In this document: one piece after another, positions 7,805 to 15,766 of the stretch
Layout of the letters: each line of letters begins with the position of its first letter
Position numbering within the stretch: the stretch's first letter is position 1
Assembly (NCBI RefSeq): GCF_014054985.1
Contig: NZ_CP059569.1
Coordinates: 1,488,001 to 1,552,000, forward strand
Direction: 5' to 3'
Source of the DNA: Kingella oralis
GTDB taxonomy: Bacteria > Pseudomonadota > Gammaproteobacteria > Burkholderiales > Neisseriaceae
DNA: 64,000 nucleotides
Notes under the pieces: generated by a model
The model's database searches: none
What the model was told of the DNA's origin: nothing
Seen by the model: the letters and a program-made list of their open reading frames with translations, nothing else
Position numbers and translations under genes: made by a program

Positions 7805-8938
7805 ATGTGGCAATTCCCCCATTTCACCCCCAACCACGACCCCGACTGGCACGCGCTCACCGCCCGCTTCAACTGGCTCGTCGACATGGCCGCCGTCCCC
7901 CAAGACCCCGAATGGCACGGCGAAGGCGATGTGCTCACCCACACCAAAATGGTTGCCGACGCGCTTTTCAGGCTGCCTGAATATCAGGAATTAGACGAAC
8001 AAGCCCAACACATCCTGTTCGCCGCCGCCCTGCTGCACGATGTAGAAAAACGCAGCACCACCACAAGCGAAGAGCGCGACGGGCGCATCCGCATCGTCTC
8101 CCCGCGCCACGCCAAAAAAGGCGAATACACCGCCCACCAAATCCTTTACTGCGACCTCGCCACCCCCTTTGCCGTGCACCAAGTCGTCGCCAAACTCGTG
8201 CGCTGGCACGGGCTGCCGCTGTGGGCAATAGAAAAACCCCAGCCCGAACACGCCGTTATCGCCGCCGCCCTGCAAACCAATACCCAATGGCTCGCCATCC
8301 TCGCCAAAGCCGACGCACTCGGGCGCATCTGCCCCGACACCGCCGAGCTGCTGGACAAAATCGCCCTGTTCCAAGCCCTGTGCGAAGAAAACCAAAGCTG
8401 GGGCGTGTCCTACCCCTTTTCAGGCTGCCACGCACGTTATCATTACCTCAACCACCCCGAAAGCAGCCCCGATTATCAGCCCTACAATGATTTCAGTTGC
8501 ACCGTCCACATGATGAGCGCGCTACCTGGCAGCGGCAAAGACACCCACATCGCCCGCCATTTCCCCGATTTGCCCGTGCTCTCGCTTGACGACATCCGCC
8601 GCGCCTACCGCATAGACCCCGCCGACAAAAAAGCCGCAGGGCGCGTGATACAGCTTGGCAAAGAACAAACCCGCCAATACCTGCGCGACCGCCAAGACTT
8701 CGTATTCAACGCCACCAACCTCACCCGTGAGTTGCGCGGCAAATGGACGCAGCTTTTCGCCGACTACCGCGCCCGCATCCGCATCAGCTACCTAGAAGTG
8801 CCGTGGCAGCAGCTCTTGCGCCAAAACAAACAGCGCGAACACAGCGTACCCGAAGCCGTTATCCGCCGCCTGCTCGGCAAACTGGAAATCCCGTTTTATG
8901 ACGAAGCGCACGAAGTGGAGTATTGCATTGGCGAGTAG
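7805..8938 (+). CDS. HD-Pnk type nucleic-acid end-healing enzyme (HD phosphoesterase + polynucleotide kinase)
   Basis: A 377-residue two-domain protein. Residues about 40-190 are an HD-superfamily phosphohydrolase: H45 in LTHTKMV, the HD pair at H78-D79 in LLHDVEKR, later His residues in RWHGLP, and D170. Residues about 232-377 are a P-loop kinase domain with ALPGSGKDT (Walker A at about 241-247), VLSLDDIRR (the kinase Asp), FNATNLTRELR and a C-terminal arginine-rich lid (EAVIRRLLGKLE). This order matches Runella HD-Pnk, which removes 2',3'-phosphates and phosphorylates 5'-OH ends. That function is inferred from architecture. No ligase gene is adjacent. The start follows AAGGCACCTGCC. Confidence 0.8.
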   Translation: MWQFPHFTPNHDPDWHALTARFNWLVDMAAVPQDPEWHGEGDVLTHTKMVADALFRLPEYQELDEQAQHILFAAALLHDVEKRSTTTSEERDGRIRIVSPRHAKKGEYTAHQILYCDLATPFAVHQVVAKLVRWHGLPLWAIEKPQPEHAVIAAALQTNTQWLAILAKADALGRICPDTAELLDKIALFQALCEENQSWGVSYPFSGCHARYHYLNHPESSPDYQPYNDFSCTVHMMSALPGSGKDTHIARHFPDLPVLSLDDIRRAYRIDPADKKAAGRVIQLGKEQTRQYLRDRQDFVFNATNLTRELRGKWTQLFADYRARIRISYLEVPWQQLLRQNKQREHSVPEAVIRRLLGKLEIPFYDEAHEVEYCIGE

Positions 8939-9033
8939 GATAAGGCAGCCTGAAAACCAATAGGCAGCCTGAAAACAAAAAACGGTTTTCAGGCTGCCCT
9001 GCCCCATTCACCCCACAAAACCCAACCAGCCCC

Positions 9034-9672
9034 ATGAAAACCCCGCTTATTCTCGCCATCGCCCTATTCGCCCTGCTCACCGCCATCACCCTGCTCGCCA
9101 ACTGGCACACCCAACGCCAAACCGCGCCCTATCTCTACACCCACGCCGAGCAAATCCCCGCGCAAAAAGCCGCCCTACTGCTGGGCACCTCCCCCCTCCT
9201 CGCCAACGGGCGCAGCAACCTCTACTTCACCCACCGCATCCGCGCCGCCGCCGAACTCTACCGCGCCGGCAAAGTGCGCTACATCATCGCCAGCGGCGAC
9301 AACCGCAAACACGGCTACAACGAACCCGAAGCCATGAAAGCCGCCCTCATCGCCCAAGGCGTGCCCGCCGAACGCATCGTCCCCGACTACGCCGGCATCC
9401 GCACCCTCGATTCCGTGCTGCGCGCCCGCAGCGTGTTCGGGCAGGCGGACTACATCGTCGTCTCGCAAAAATTCCACAACGAACGCGCCGTGTACCTCGC
9501 CCGCGCCCACGGCATCCGCGCCGTCGGCTACAACGCCCCCGACGTACACCTCTACGCCGGCGGCTTCAAAACCCGCGTGCGCGAATACGGCGCGCGCATG
9601 AAAATGTATCTGGACCTGCTCACCGGCAAACAGCCCAAACACGGCGGCGAAACCATCGCCCTGCCCGACTAG
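9034..9672 (+). CDS. sanA: SanA/ElyC-family (DUF218) inner membrane protein
   Basis: 212 residues. One N-terminal membrane anchor (LILAIALFALLTAITLLA) is followed by the DUF218 fold. It shows LLLGTSPLLANGRSN, FTHRIRAAAELYRAGKV, the ASGDN motif, NEPEAMKAALIAQGVP and the RTLDSVLRAR segment. SanA proteins maintain envelope barrier function (vancomycin exclusion at high temperature in E. coli). The C-terminal YGARMKMYLDLLTGKQPK matches SanA rather than YdcF. It lies 95 bases after the HD-Pnk gene with three DUS copies between them, probably separate transcription. The ribosome site is not obvious. Confidence 0.88.
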   Translation: MKTPLILAIALFALLTAITLLANWHTQRQTAPYLYTHAEQIPAQKAALLLGTSPLLANGRSNLYFTHRIRAAAELYRAGKVRYIIASGDNRKHGYNEPEAMKAALIAQGVPAERIVPDYAGIRTLDSVLRARSVFGQADYIVVSQKFHNERAVYLARAHGIRAVGYNAPDVHLYAGGFKTRVREYGARMKMYLDLLTGKQPKHGGETIALPD

Positions 9673-9673
9673 C

Positions 9674-9708
9674 TTTCAGGCTGCCTTCCCACACAAGGCA
9701 GCCTGAAA
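9674..9708 (+). terminator. Inverted DUS pair after sanA
   Basis: TTTCAGGCTGCCTT and AAGGCAGCCTGAAA form a perfect 14-base stem with a 7-base loop two bases after the sanA stop. No T run follows, so termination strength is uncertain. Confidence 0.6.
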
Positions 9709-9745
9709 CCTTGGTAAAGCCCCTTGAATGATGGGAACTATATAA

Positions 9746-9836
9746 GGTCGGGCATTCATGCCCGACGTTTTAAATTTTTGGTGTATCCTTAAAGATAAAT
9801 AGGTCAGCGTTTGTCGGGCATGAATGCCCGACCTAC
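9746..9836. repeat. Paired GTCGGGCAT palindromes
   Basis: GTCGGGCATTCATGCCCGAC (9747-9766) and GTCGGGCATGAATGCCCGAC (9813-9832) lie in inverted order with flanking GGT/ACC. A perfect version is at 34413-34475 and a single arm is at about 54663. This is a REP-like mobile repeat. Confidence 0.65.
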
Positions 9837-9926
9837 AAACTGAAAACCAAGCGGCAGCCTGAAAACCATTTTTTGGTTTTCAGGCTGCCGTTTTCACTAA
9901 ACTAAAACGAACGCCGCGCCCACGTC

Positions 9927-10412
9927 CTAGCGCCCGCCCCACTCAAACTGCTGCTCGCGGCTGCCGTTGCAGGTGCGGATGGCGAGATAGCTTTCGGACG
10001 CATCCAAGCATTTGCCCGAATCGGCGCTGCGGATGCGCGCGCCGTCGCGATACCAGCGCTGGTTGTCCCGGCCGTTGCAGGAAAACAGGATGACGCGGCT
10101 GCCGTCGCGGGTTTCGCCGCCGGCCACGTCGAGGCAGCGCTCGTTTTGGCGGATGGTGCCGCTCTTCGCATCCCAGCGGAACAGCTGGTTCGCCTGCCCG
10201 TGGCAGCGGTGGCGTATCAGGCTGCGGCGGTCGTCGCCGTGGATGTCGAGGCATTCGCCGCGCTGGGTGCGAATCAGCCCGTCGGCATCGCGCTCGGGGC
10301 GGGGGCTGCGATGGCTCGGCCCGCACGTGTCTATCGTTATCTGCTCGGGCAGGTAAACGCCGCAGGCGGCCAGCAGCAGCGGCATCAGAACGGCGGTTAA
10401 GATGGGTTTCAT
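9927..10412 (-). CDS. Ricin-type beta-trefoil (QxW) lectin lipoprotein
   Basis: 161 residues from the ATG at 10412, which follows GGAAGACAC. The signal peptide ends in the lipobox LLAAC, so this is a lipoprotein. The rest is a ricin B-like beta-trefoil with repeated QxW-type units: GECLDIHGDD with QLFRWD, ERCLDVAGGE with DNQRWY, and GKCLDASES with QQFEW. Such domains bind carbohydrate. No catalytic domain is attached, so it could act in adhesion or in binding envelope glycans. It is a single gene, convergent with sanA across the palindrome repeats. Confidence 0.85.
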   Translation of the reverse strand: MKPILTAVLMPLLLAACGVYLPEQITIDTCGPSHRSPRPERDADGLIRTQRGECLDIHGDDRRSLIRHRCHGQANQLFRWDAKSGTIRQNERCLDVAGGETRDGSRVILFSCNGRDNQRWYRDGARIRSADSGKCLDASESYLAIRTCNGSREQQFEWGGR

Positions 10413-10498
10413 GTGTCTTCCTTTCGTCAAACAAGGGGTTTTCAGGCTGCCTTTGTTTCAGGCTGCCTTTGTTTCAGGCTGCCTCAATTTCAACTGTC

Positions 10499-10837
10499 TC
10501 ACTCGGCAGGCGGCGGGCAGGGGCTGGTTGCCGTTCCGTGGCGCAGGCCGTATGCCTTGCCCCAGTCGCACAGCGTATAGAGCGCGGGCAGAAAGGTTTT
10601 GCCCTCCTCACTCAGGCGGTATTCCACGCGCGGCGGCACTTCGGCAAACACTTCGCGCGCCACCAGGCCGTCCGCTTCCAGCTGGCGCAGCTGCTCGGTG
10701 AGCACCTTCGGGCTGATGCCGCCGAGCCGTTCCAGCAAATCGCGCGTGCGCCGCGCCCCGCCGCCCAAATGGTAAAGAATCAGGCATTTCCATTTGCCGC
10801 CCACCAGTTTCATCGTCAGTTCAATTGCCGAAAGCAT
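10499..10837 (-). CDS. HxlR-family transcriptional regulator
   Basis: A 112-residue MarR-like winged-helix protein of the HxlR group. It has the usual opening MKLVGGKWKCLILYHLGGGA, the recognition region RRTRDLLERLGGISPKVLTEQLRQLE and the wing VPPRVEYRLSEEG. HxlR proteins bind as dimers to short inverted repeats and often respond to electrophiles or oxidants through cysteines; C18 and C89 are candidates. It is divergent from the nitroreductase gene at 10961, which is probably its target, and the inverted repeat at 10866-10904 lies between them. Confidence 0.93.
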   Translation of the reverse strand: MLSAIELTMKLVGGKWKCLILYHLGGGARRTRDLLERLGGISPKVLTEQLRQLEADGLVAREVFAEVPPRVEYRLSEEGKTFLPALYTLCDWGKAYGLRHGTATSPCPPPAE

Positions 10838-10865
10838 GCTCCGTTAAGCTCCTATTTTGTTGGAA

Positions 10866-10904
10866 AACTTACCAAAAAGTGCGTAGAGAACTTTTTAGTA
10901 CGTT
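10866..10904. promoter_or_regulatory. Putative HxlR operator
   Basis: AACTTACCAAAAAGT and, after 8 bases, AACTTTTTAGTACGTT. The second half read on the other strand is AACGTACTAAAAAGTT, matching the first. It lies centrally in the divergent promoter region between the regulator and the nitroreductase, as expected for autoregulation and target control. Confidence 0.6.
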
Positions 10905-10960
10905 GTTTTTATTTGATTTTAAAAGCGTTAGTATAACGGTTTTCCACTCAGAAGGAAGCC

Positions 10961-11593
10961 ATGATGCCGCTTAACGACCTGCTGCAAAACCGCCGCTCCA
11001 CCCGCCGTTTCCGCCCCGACGCCCCCATCGACCGCGCCGAATTAAACGCGCTTATCAGCCAAGCCAACCGCGCCCCTAGCAGCAACAACGCCCAGCCGTG
11101 GCGCATCATGGTGCTGACCGACCCCGTCCTGCGCCAGCGCCTGCTGCCCGAAGCCTACGGGCAGGAGCAAATCATCACCGCCTCCGCCGTGCTGGTGCTG
11201 TTGGGCGACCGCACAGCCTACCGCGAGCCGAACCTGCGCCGCATCCACCAGCAGGAGTTTGCAGACGGCTGCTTTGATGCAAACGTGCGCGATTTCCTGA
11301 TTCAGGCTGCCGTTCAGTTTTACCAACCCTTCGATGAAACCGACACCCAGCGCGGCCTCGCGCTCGACTGCGGGCTGTAGGCGATGGCGTTTATGCTCGC
11401 CGCCGAAGCAGCGGGCTGGCAAACCGTGCCGATGACCGGCTACCGACGCGACGGCCTGCGCCGCGTGCTGAACCTGTCCGAACGTTATCTGGACGTGATG
11501 CTGATTGCCCTCGGCAAGGGCGCCGAGCACGGACACCGCACGCTGCGGCAAGACGCGGCGGCGGTGTCGGCGTGGGACGGGCTGCCCGAATAA
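10961..11593 (+). pseudogene. Nitroreductase-family flavoprotein interrupted by an amber codon
   Basis: One continuous frame of 211 codons is broken only by TAG at 11378-11380. The first 139 residues contain the FMN-binding start RRSTRRFRPDAPI, NRAPSSNNAQPWR and LVLLGDR. After the stop the same frame continues with AMAFMLAAEAAGWQTVPMTGY and RRVLNLSERY, which complete the nitroreductase fold. In related proteins the stop falls in the DxGL-x-AM segment, so a CAG to TAG change (Gln) is the simplest explanation. The ribosome site AGAAGGAAGCC is intact. The product would lack the last third and probably be inactive unless the codon is suppressed or is a sequencing error. Confidence 0.8.
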
Positions 11594-11690
11594 GGCGCCA
11601 AGGCAGCCTGCGCAGCGCAGCGTAGTGGCGGAGCCAAAACGGTTTGTGCTTTTTCAGGCTGCCGCAAGGTAACAATTTTTAATCCGCTAT

Positions 11691-11718
11691 AAAAAAACGC
11701 CGGCGTACAACCAGCGTT
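11691..11718 (-). terminator. Rho-independent terminator of pyrF
   Basis: On the minus strand AACGCTGG pairs (one G-T) with CCGGCGTT, followed by seven T, 10 bases after the pyrF stop. Confidence 0.75.
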
Positions 11719-11727
11719 TCCTGCCGT

Positions 11728-12477
11728 TTAGCTTTCGCCGCGCATCAGCTGCGCCGCATCCGCGTTAATCCCGCGCAACACCGCCGCAGGGTCGGCCGCC
11801 TGCGTAATCGGCCGCCCCATCACCAAATAGCTCGCGCCCGCGTTCAACGCATCCAGCGGGGTCATGATGCGCCGCTGGTCGTCCCGATTATGCGCCGTGT
11901 CCAAGCGAATCCCCGGCGTAACCAGCAAAAACGCGTCGCCCAACTGCTGCCGCAGCAAGCGCGCCTCTTGCGCCGAACACACCACGCCATCCAGCCCCGA
12001 CGACTGCGCCAGCTGCGCCCATTGCAACACCAGCGTTTCAGGCTGCCGATTCAAACCAATCTCGCGCAAATCCTCCGCCGTCATGCTGGTGAGCACCGTT
12101 ACGCCAATCAGTTTCGGGCGATACGCGCAATTTGCCACCGCCTCTGCTGCCGCTTCCATCATGCGCCGCCCGCCCGAAGCGTGCATATCCACCAGCCACA
12201 CGCCCATTTCCGCCGCCACTTTGCACGCATGGGCCACCGTGTTGGGAATATCATGGTATTTCAAATCCAAAAACAGCTTAAAGCCTTGGTTGATGAGCTT
12301 TTCTGCCAGCGAACGCCCCGTTGCGGTAAACAATTCCTTGCCGATTTTTAACTGGCACAATTCGGGCGACAAGCGGCGCACAAATGCCAAGGTTTCGGCT
12401 TCGTTGGCAAAATCCAGCGCCACAATCACAGGCGTGGGCTGGGTGGAAAGCGGGTAATCGGTTATCAAAGGGTTCAT
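11728..12477 (-). CDS. pyrF: Orotidine 5'-phosphate decarboxylase
   Basis: A 249-residue TIM-barrel enzyme for the last step of UMP synthesis. It shows VIVALDFANEAE at the start, the catalytic Lys-Asp motif LFLDLKYHDIPNT, VDMHASGGRRMM and the phosphate-binding LVTPGIRLDT and YLVMGRPITQA. Length and motifs are normal. The ATG at 12477 follows CGAGGCCGCGCC. It is a single gene with its own terminator. Confidence 0.96.
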   Translation of the reverse strand: MNPLITDYPLSTQPTPVIVALDFANEAETLAFVRRLSPELCQLKIGKELFTATGRSLAEKLINQGFKLFLDLKYHDIPNTVAHACKVAAEMGVWLVDMHASGGRRMMEAAAEAVANCAYRPKLIGVTVLTSMTAEDLREIGLNRQPETLVLQWAQLAQSSGLDGVVCSAQEARLLRQQLGDAFLLVTPGIRLDTAHNRDDQRRIMTPLDALNAGASYLVMGRPITQAADPAAVLRGINADAAQLMRGES

Positions 12478-12593
12478 GGCGCGGCCTCGTTTGGGTAAAA
12501 AAGGTTATTTTACACGTTTTAACACGGTTTATCGCAAACCCGTGTTTTCAGGCTGCCCAACGGTTTTGCGTATCAAGTTGATTATCTATTCGT

Positions 12594-12622
12594 TTGTAAA
12601 GATTGCTTTTTTTCTCTACAAT
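12594..12622 (+). promoter_or_regulatory. Sigma-70 type promoter
   Basis: TTGTAA (12594-12599), a 17-base spacer and TACAAT (12617-12622), 40 bases before the start codon of the lipoprotein gene at 12662. The ribosome site AAGGAAAATT lies before the ATG. Confidence 0.6.
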
Positions 12623-12661
12623 GTTTATTGCCTTTTACACTCTAAAGAATAAGGAAAATTT

Positions 12662-13357
12662 ATGAACAGCTTGCGAACTCTTTCTGCTTTGGTATTAGCG
12701 GGGCTGCTGGCAGCGTGCGGTCAATCGGAAGACGTGCCGACATCCGCCGGGGGAGGCAGCAGCGGCCATTCCGCCGCCAACCAAGGCTATAAAAAAGCCA
12801 ACAAAAAAGCCAAATTGGACGACCTGGAAAACGCCGATTTGCAAGCCATTCAAGATGTTTTCGCCGCTTCCAACATCAGCAACATGGAAGTGCGCCAAAA
12901 CGCCAAAAACTGGAGCTACAAGGCAGGCTTTGAACCCAGTTGCAGCGCCTACCAATCGTTTTACAATTCCCAACGCCTGCTGTATGCAGACACCGCACCG
13001 CAAATCCAAGCGTTAAAATTGCAAACCGTGTTGGGCAAAGAACTGGTGGAAACGCTTGCCCCCGCGCTGGAAAAAATTGCCGATGCTTCCGACCAAATGG
13101 TGCTGCTGGATTGGGACGCTTGCGGCACAGCCGAATTTGCGAAAAAACTTGCCCCTGCCGCCGCGCAAATGGCAGAAGCCAACCGCGTTTACGCCAAAGC
13201 CATCGTGCAATACAGCGACGCGATGAAAGCACACGATATGTTTACCCTAGCCGATGAAACCTCGGTGTTGCACACCGCCACCGACACCGAAAAAGCGTTG
13301 AAATATTTGCAAGGGCAGCCTGAAAAAGGGCACGCATCTTCCGCTCCTGCTAAATAA
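12662..13357 (+). CDS. Uncharacterised lipoprotein
   Basis: 231 residues. The signal peptide and lipobox LLAAC (Cys19) mark an outer-membrane lipoprotein. A Gly/Ser-rich linker and a lysine-rich stretch (KKANKKAKLDD) precede a mostly helical domain with cysteines at CSAY and DACGT that could form a disulfide. I recognise no family. The helical spacing and predicted periplasmic location suggest a binding or structural role, but nothing specific can be claimed. The gene has its own promoter (12594-12622) and terminator (13362-13406). The codons near the end translate a DUS (GQPEKG). Confidence 0.8.
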   Translation: MNSLRTLSALVLAGLLAACGQSEDVPTSAGGGSSGHSAANQGYKKANKKAKLDDLENADLQAIQDVFAASNISNMEVRQNAKNWSYKAGFEPSCSAYQSFYNSQRLLYADTAPQIQALKLQTVLGKELVETLAPALEKIADASDQMVLLDWDACGTAEFAKKLAPAAAQMAEANRVYAKAIVQYSDAMKAHDMFTLADETSVLHTATDTEKALKYLQGQPEKGHASSAPAK

Positions 13358-13361
13358 TCCT

Positions 13362-13406
13362 AAGGCAGCCTGAAAACGGTATTTCTCGTTTTCAGGCTGC
13401 CTTTTT
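13362..13406 (+). terminator. Inverted DUS pair terminator
   Basis: AAGGCAGCCTGAAAACG and CGTTTTCAGGCTGCCTTTTT form a 17-base stem followed by T residues, immediately after the lipoprotein gene. Confidence 0.88.
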
Positions 13407-13443
13407 ATTCCCATGATTGCATGGAGTAGACCGCAAACATTCC

Positions 13444-15279
13444 ATGCGCCCCCACCGCACACACCATGACATGACACACCACACCCACGCATGGGCAAAC
13501 ATCCCCACCCTTGCCCAAATCCAAAGCCACCTTGCCGCGCATCCCGATAGCCGACACCTTATCTTCTGCCTGCCCGCCAACCACGTTATCCCCCAATGGC
13601 AGCCTGAAAACGAGCAACAGCAACCCCTTGCCCAAGCATGGCAAGAAGCCACCCGCTGCTTGGCGCACGATGCCGTGAACTACATCCGCCAATGGCAGCC
13701 TGAAACCGACCTGTGGCTGCTGCCGCCCTACGCCGCCCGCCATCTGCACGAACACTTCCCCCAGCCCGAAAACATCATCTGGCACACTCCGCCCGTCGCC
13801 CAACAGCCCGCGCCGCCGCGCCAAGCATGGCAACAGCCCCCCACAAGGCAGTCTGAAACAAATACAACCGCCCAGCCCCACGTTCTCATCATCGGCGCAG
13901 GCATCGCAGGCGCAGCCACCGCCCACGAATGCGCCACCCGCGGCGCGCGCGTAACCGTGCTAGAAGCCCACGCCCCTGCCCAAGCCGCATCAGGCAACCG
14001 GCAAGGGCTGCTCTACGCCAAAATCTCCCCCCACCCCACCGCCCAAACCGAGCTCCTGCTCGCAGGCTACGGCTACACCCGCCGCCTGCTGCAACGCCTG
14101 CTCCCCATGCAGCAAAGCTGGGGAGCAAGCGGCGTGCTGCATCTCAACCACAACCCAAGCGAAACCCAGCGCAACGCGCAGCTCGCCCAAAACCAGCATT
14201 ATCAACACCTCTACCGCCCCGTCTCCCCCGCCCAAGCCAGCCAAATCGCAGGCATCCCCATCGCCCAAAGCGGCTTATATTGGCAACACGGCGCATGGCT
14301 CAACCCGCCCGCGCTTATCCACGCCCTACTGCGCCACCCCAACATCACCCTCCACCCCCACACCAAAGCCCAAAGCATCCACCACAGCGGCAACCAATGG
14401 CACGTCCACACCCCCAACGGCATCTTTTCAGGCAGCCACATCGTCTTCTGCACAGGCGCAGACAACGCCCACACCCCCATCATCCAACACTATCCCTTCC
14501 AAATCATCCGCGGGCAAACCAGCATCGCCCCCGCCACAAAAGGCAGCCTGAAACTGAAAACCGCCCTATCCGCCGCCTCCTACATCTCCCCCGCATGGCA
14601 AGGCGAACACTGCTACGGCGCCACCTTCGCCCCCAACAACCCCAGCCGAGATTGGCACGCCGAAGACGAAGCCCGCAACCGCCAAGCCCTCGCCCAACTT
14701 TCCCCCTACCTCGCCCAACAGTTTGCCGATTACTACGCCGCCCATCCCATTAGGCAGCCTGAAAACGAATGCAGCGAGTTTCGGCAAAACGTAAACGAAC
14801 CAAGCCACGACTATTTAGGCAGCCTGAAAACCCAAAGGCAGCCTGAAAACGAGTACAACAAATTTCCACGCAATCAAACCCCATGTAAACCCAATCAAGC
14901 CCAAGCCCAGCTATTAAGGCAGCCTGAAAACGAACGCAACGAGTTCCCACAAAAAGGACACACCGCTACCCGCTGCGACTGCCACGACCACCTCCCCGCC
15001 GTCGGCGCAATCAGCAACCCCACCGCCCTACGCACCACCTACGCCGCCTACGCCCTAGACAAAAACTACCGCATCGCCACCCCCTGCCCCTACCTGCCCA
15101 ACGCCTACACCAACACCGCCCACGGCAGCCGCGGGCTTGCCACCGCCCCCCTTTGCGCCGCCGAAATCGCCGCCCAAATCTGCCACACCCCCCGCCCCCT
15201 CTCCGAACGCCTGCGCCAAGCCCTCAACCCCAACCGCCTAATTATTCGCCAAATCATCCGCAGCAAAAATCACCCATAA
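13444..15279 (+). CDS. mnmC: tRNA cmnm5s2U34 FAD-dependent oxidoreductase (MnmC C-terminal type)
   Basis: About 611 residues from ATG 13444; ATG 13471 is an alternative and neither has a clear ribosome site. The FAD-binding Rossmann motif VLIIGAGIAGAATAHE is at about residue 150, followed by the MnmC-type segments SGNRQGLLYAKISPHPT, WGASGVLHL and FCTGADNAHT. The C terminus has VGAISNPTAL and HGSRGLATAPL. This domain oxidatively removes the carboxymethyl group of cmnm5s2U34 in tRNA. The usual N-terminal methyltransferase domain is not apparent: only about 140 low-similarity residues precede the FAD motif. Residues about 437-505 are an in-frame insertion made of DUS-derived peptide repeats (RQPENE units), which is unusual. 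Confidence 0.85.
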   Translation: MRPHRTHHDMTHHTHAWANIPTLAQIQSHLAAHPDSRHLIFCLPANHVIPQWQPENEQQQPLAQAWQEATRCLAHDAVNYIRQWQPETDLWLLPPYAARHLHEHFPQPENIIWHTPPVAQQPAPPRQAWQQPPTRQSETNTTAQPHVLIIGAGIAGAATAHECATRGARVTVLEAHAPAQAASGNRQGLLYAKISPHPTAQTELLLAGYGYTRRLLQRLLPMQQSWGASGVLHLNHNPSETQRNAQLAQNQHYQHLYRPVSPAQASQIAGIPIAQSGLYWQHGAWLNPPALIHALLRHPNITLHPHTKAQSIHHSGNQWHVHTPNGIFSGSHIVFCTGADNAHTPIIQHYPFQIIRGQTSIAPATKGSLKLKTALSAASYISPAWQGEHCYGATFAPNNPSRDWHAEDEARNRQALAQLSPYLAQQFADYYAAHPIRQPENECSEFRQNVNEPSHDYLGSLKTQRQPENEYNKFPRNQTPCKPNQAQAQLLRQPENERNEFPQKGHTATRCDCHDHLPAVGAISNPTALRTTYAAYALDKNYRIATPCPYLPNAYTNTAHGSRGLATAPLCAAEIAAQICHTPRPLSERLRQALNPNRLIIRQIIRSKNHP

Positions 15280-15292
15280 CCAAGCCCCAACC

Positions 15293-15694
15293 ATGCCCCA
15301 CTACTTCCTGCTCAACACCAACCTCGCCCGCCATCCCCAAGACCACCGCTTTATGCTGGATAACCACGTCGCCGCCGCCTTTGAAGACGGCTACAAAGAA
15401 AAAATCACCCGCATCAGCCAAGGCGATTACGTCTTCCTCTACGCATCAAAGTGCGGCATCGTCGCCTACGGACGCGCCGACGGCAACGTACAACAAACCG
15501 ACCACCTCGGCATCCTCAACCAAACGTACTACCAAAAACTAGAACCGTTCATTGCCCTAGAACACGCCCCCATGCCCGCCAGCGAAATCAAAGCCGCGCT
15601 CGGGCATTCCATCGCCTTCGTGCAAACCCTCATCCGCCTTGCAGATGGCGAAAAACTGCTGGCGCATTTGCAAAACAGACAACAAAAAGGATAA
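15293..15694 (+). CDS. Small EVE/PUA-like domain protein
   Basis: 133 residues beginning 13 bases after mnmC, so probably in the same transcript. The sequence (YFLLNTN, then KITRISQGDYVFLYAS and GIVAYGRADG) resembles EVE/YTH-like PUA-fold proteins, which bind modified bases in RNA or DNA. This link is inferred from motif pattern only. A nucleic-acid-binding role would fit its position after a tRNA-modification gene. There is no signal peptide. Confidence 0.6.
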   Translation: MPHYFLLNTNLARHPQDHRFMLDNHVAAAFEDGYKEKITRISQGDYVFLYASKCGIVAYGRADGNVQQTDHLGILNQTYYQKLEPFIALEHAPMPASEIKAALGHSIAFVQTLIRLADGEKLLAHLQNRQQKG

Positions 15695-15766
15695 ACCCAT
15701 CAGGCTTATCCCTTATTGCTCGGCGGTTTTCAGGCTGCCTATTTGCCCAGCCTATATTGCATTGGC

